Below, one piece after another: positions 63,964-64,000 of a stretch of DNA of 64,000 nt. The position numbers and the translations under genes were made by a program. How positions within the stretch are numbered: the first letter of the stretch is position 1; every line of letters begins with the position of its first letter. The notes under the pieces were generated by a model. That model saw only the letters and a program-made list of their open reading frames with translations, did no database searches and had not been told where the DNA came from. The DNA comes from Oricola cellulosilytica. Its GTDB lineage: Bacteria > Pseudomonadota > Alphaproteobacteria > Rhizobiales > Rhizobiaceae. The stretch covers positions 257,431-321,430 of the forward strand of contig NZ_JAINFK010000005.1 in assembly GCF_019966575.1 (NCBI RefSeq). Direction: 5' to 3'.

Positions 63964-64000
63964 AAACTGAGGGTCGGGCAGCGCACCCCGCGCAAATTGG

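Overview
The window looks like a contiguous chromosomal segment of an alphaproteobacterium of the order Hyphomicrobiales (Rhizobiales). The reasons are the gene order dgt-argS-SPOR-nagZ-scpAB-tatABC-serS-surE-pcm-LysM/M23-yajC-secDF-Mth938, a Tad/Cpa pilus operon, DUF1127 mini-proteins followed by CCUCC-loop RNA hairpins, an iron-sulfur PhrB-type photolyase and a promoter of the EcfG type. The genus cannot be fixed from the sequence alone. No insertion sequence, CRISPR array, prophage or rRNA was seen. Two tRNA-Leu genes are present.

Layout. 0-7.5 kb: minus-strand Tad operon cpaB-cpaC-small lipoprotein-cpaE-cpaF-tadB-tadC; pilin, prepilin peptidase and tadD/tadG are not in the window. 7.7-9.8 kb: parE. 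9.8-14.3 kb: a divergent metal (probably nickel/cobalt) cluster. One arm carries a His-rich exported protein, a HupE/UreJ_2 membrane protein and a membrane-anchor protein. The other carries a CsoR/RcnR-family sensor, a His-tailed MFS pump and a NicO/RcnA-type exporter. A GC-tract palindrome lies between the arms. 14.4-16.9 kb: very GC-rich DUF2336, flavin reductase and nitroreductase genes. 17-23.3 kb: an exported repeat protein, an acyltransferase, thrS and divergent otsB-otsA trehalose synthesis behind an EcfG-type promoter. 23.3-25.5 kb: tRNA-Leu(GAG), lipB and an EamA transporter. 25.5-29.5 kb: glutathione-dependent formaldehyde oxidation (adhC, UPF0178, fghA) with a coupled HTH regulator and a TPR-methyltransferase. 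29.5-30.0 kb: a geneless, strongly structured interval.

30-34.1 kb: a split MnmC-like pair (methyltransferase and FAD oxidase encoded back to back), a PhrB-like photolyase and a short-chain dehydrogenase homologue that lacks the catalytic Tyr. 34.3-37.2 kb: trigger factor, tRNA-Leu(UAG), a 0.58 kb geneless stretch, then two tandem copies of a [DUF1127 gene + three CCUCC-loop hairpins] unit. 37.2-42.4 kb: trmFO, NUDIX, Pit phosphate transporter, fatty acid hydroxylase. 42.4-64 kb: the conserved envelope and secretion block, including a putative complex I assembly pair (NDUFAF6-like and NDUFAF3-like) behind secDF, and ending in erpA.

The most interesting parts are the duplicated DUF1127/CCUCC-RNA module, the two-armed metal cluster with its candidate operator, the structured interval at 29.5-30.0 kb, the photolyase-linked pseudo-SDR, and a 16-base motif found just outside both ends of the visible Tad operon.
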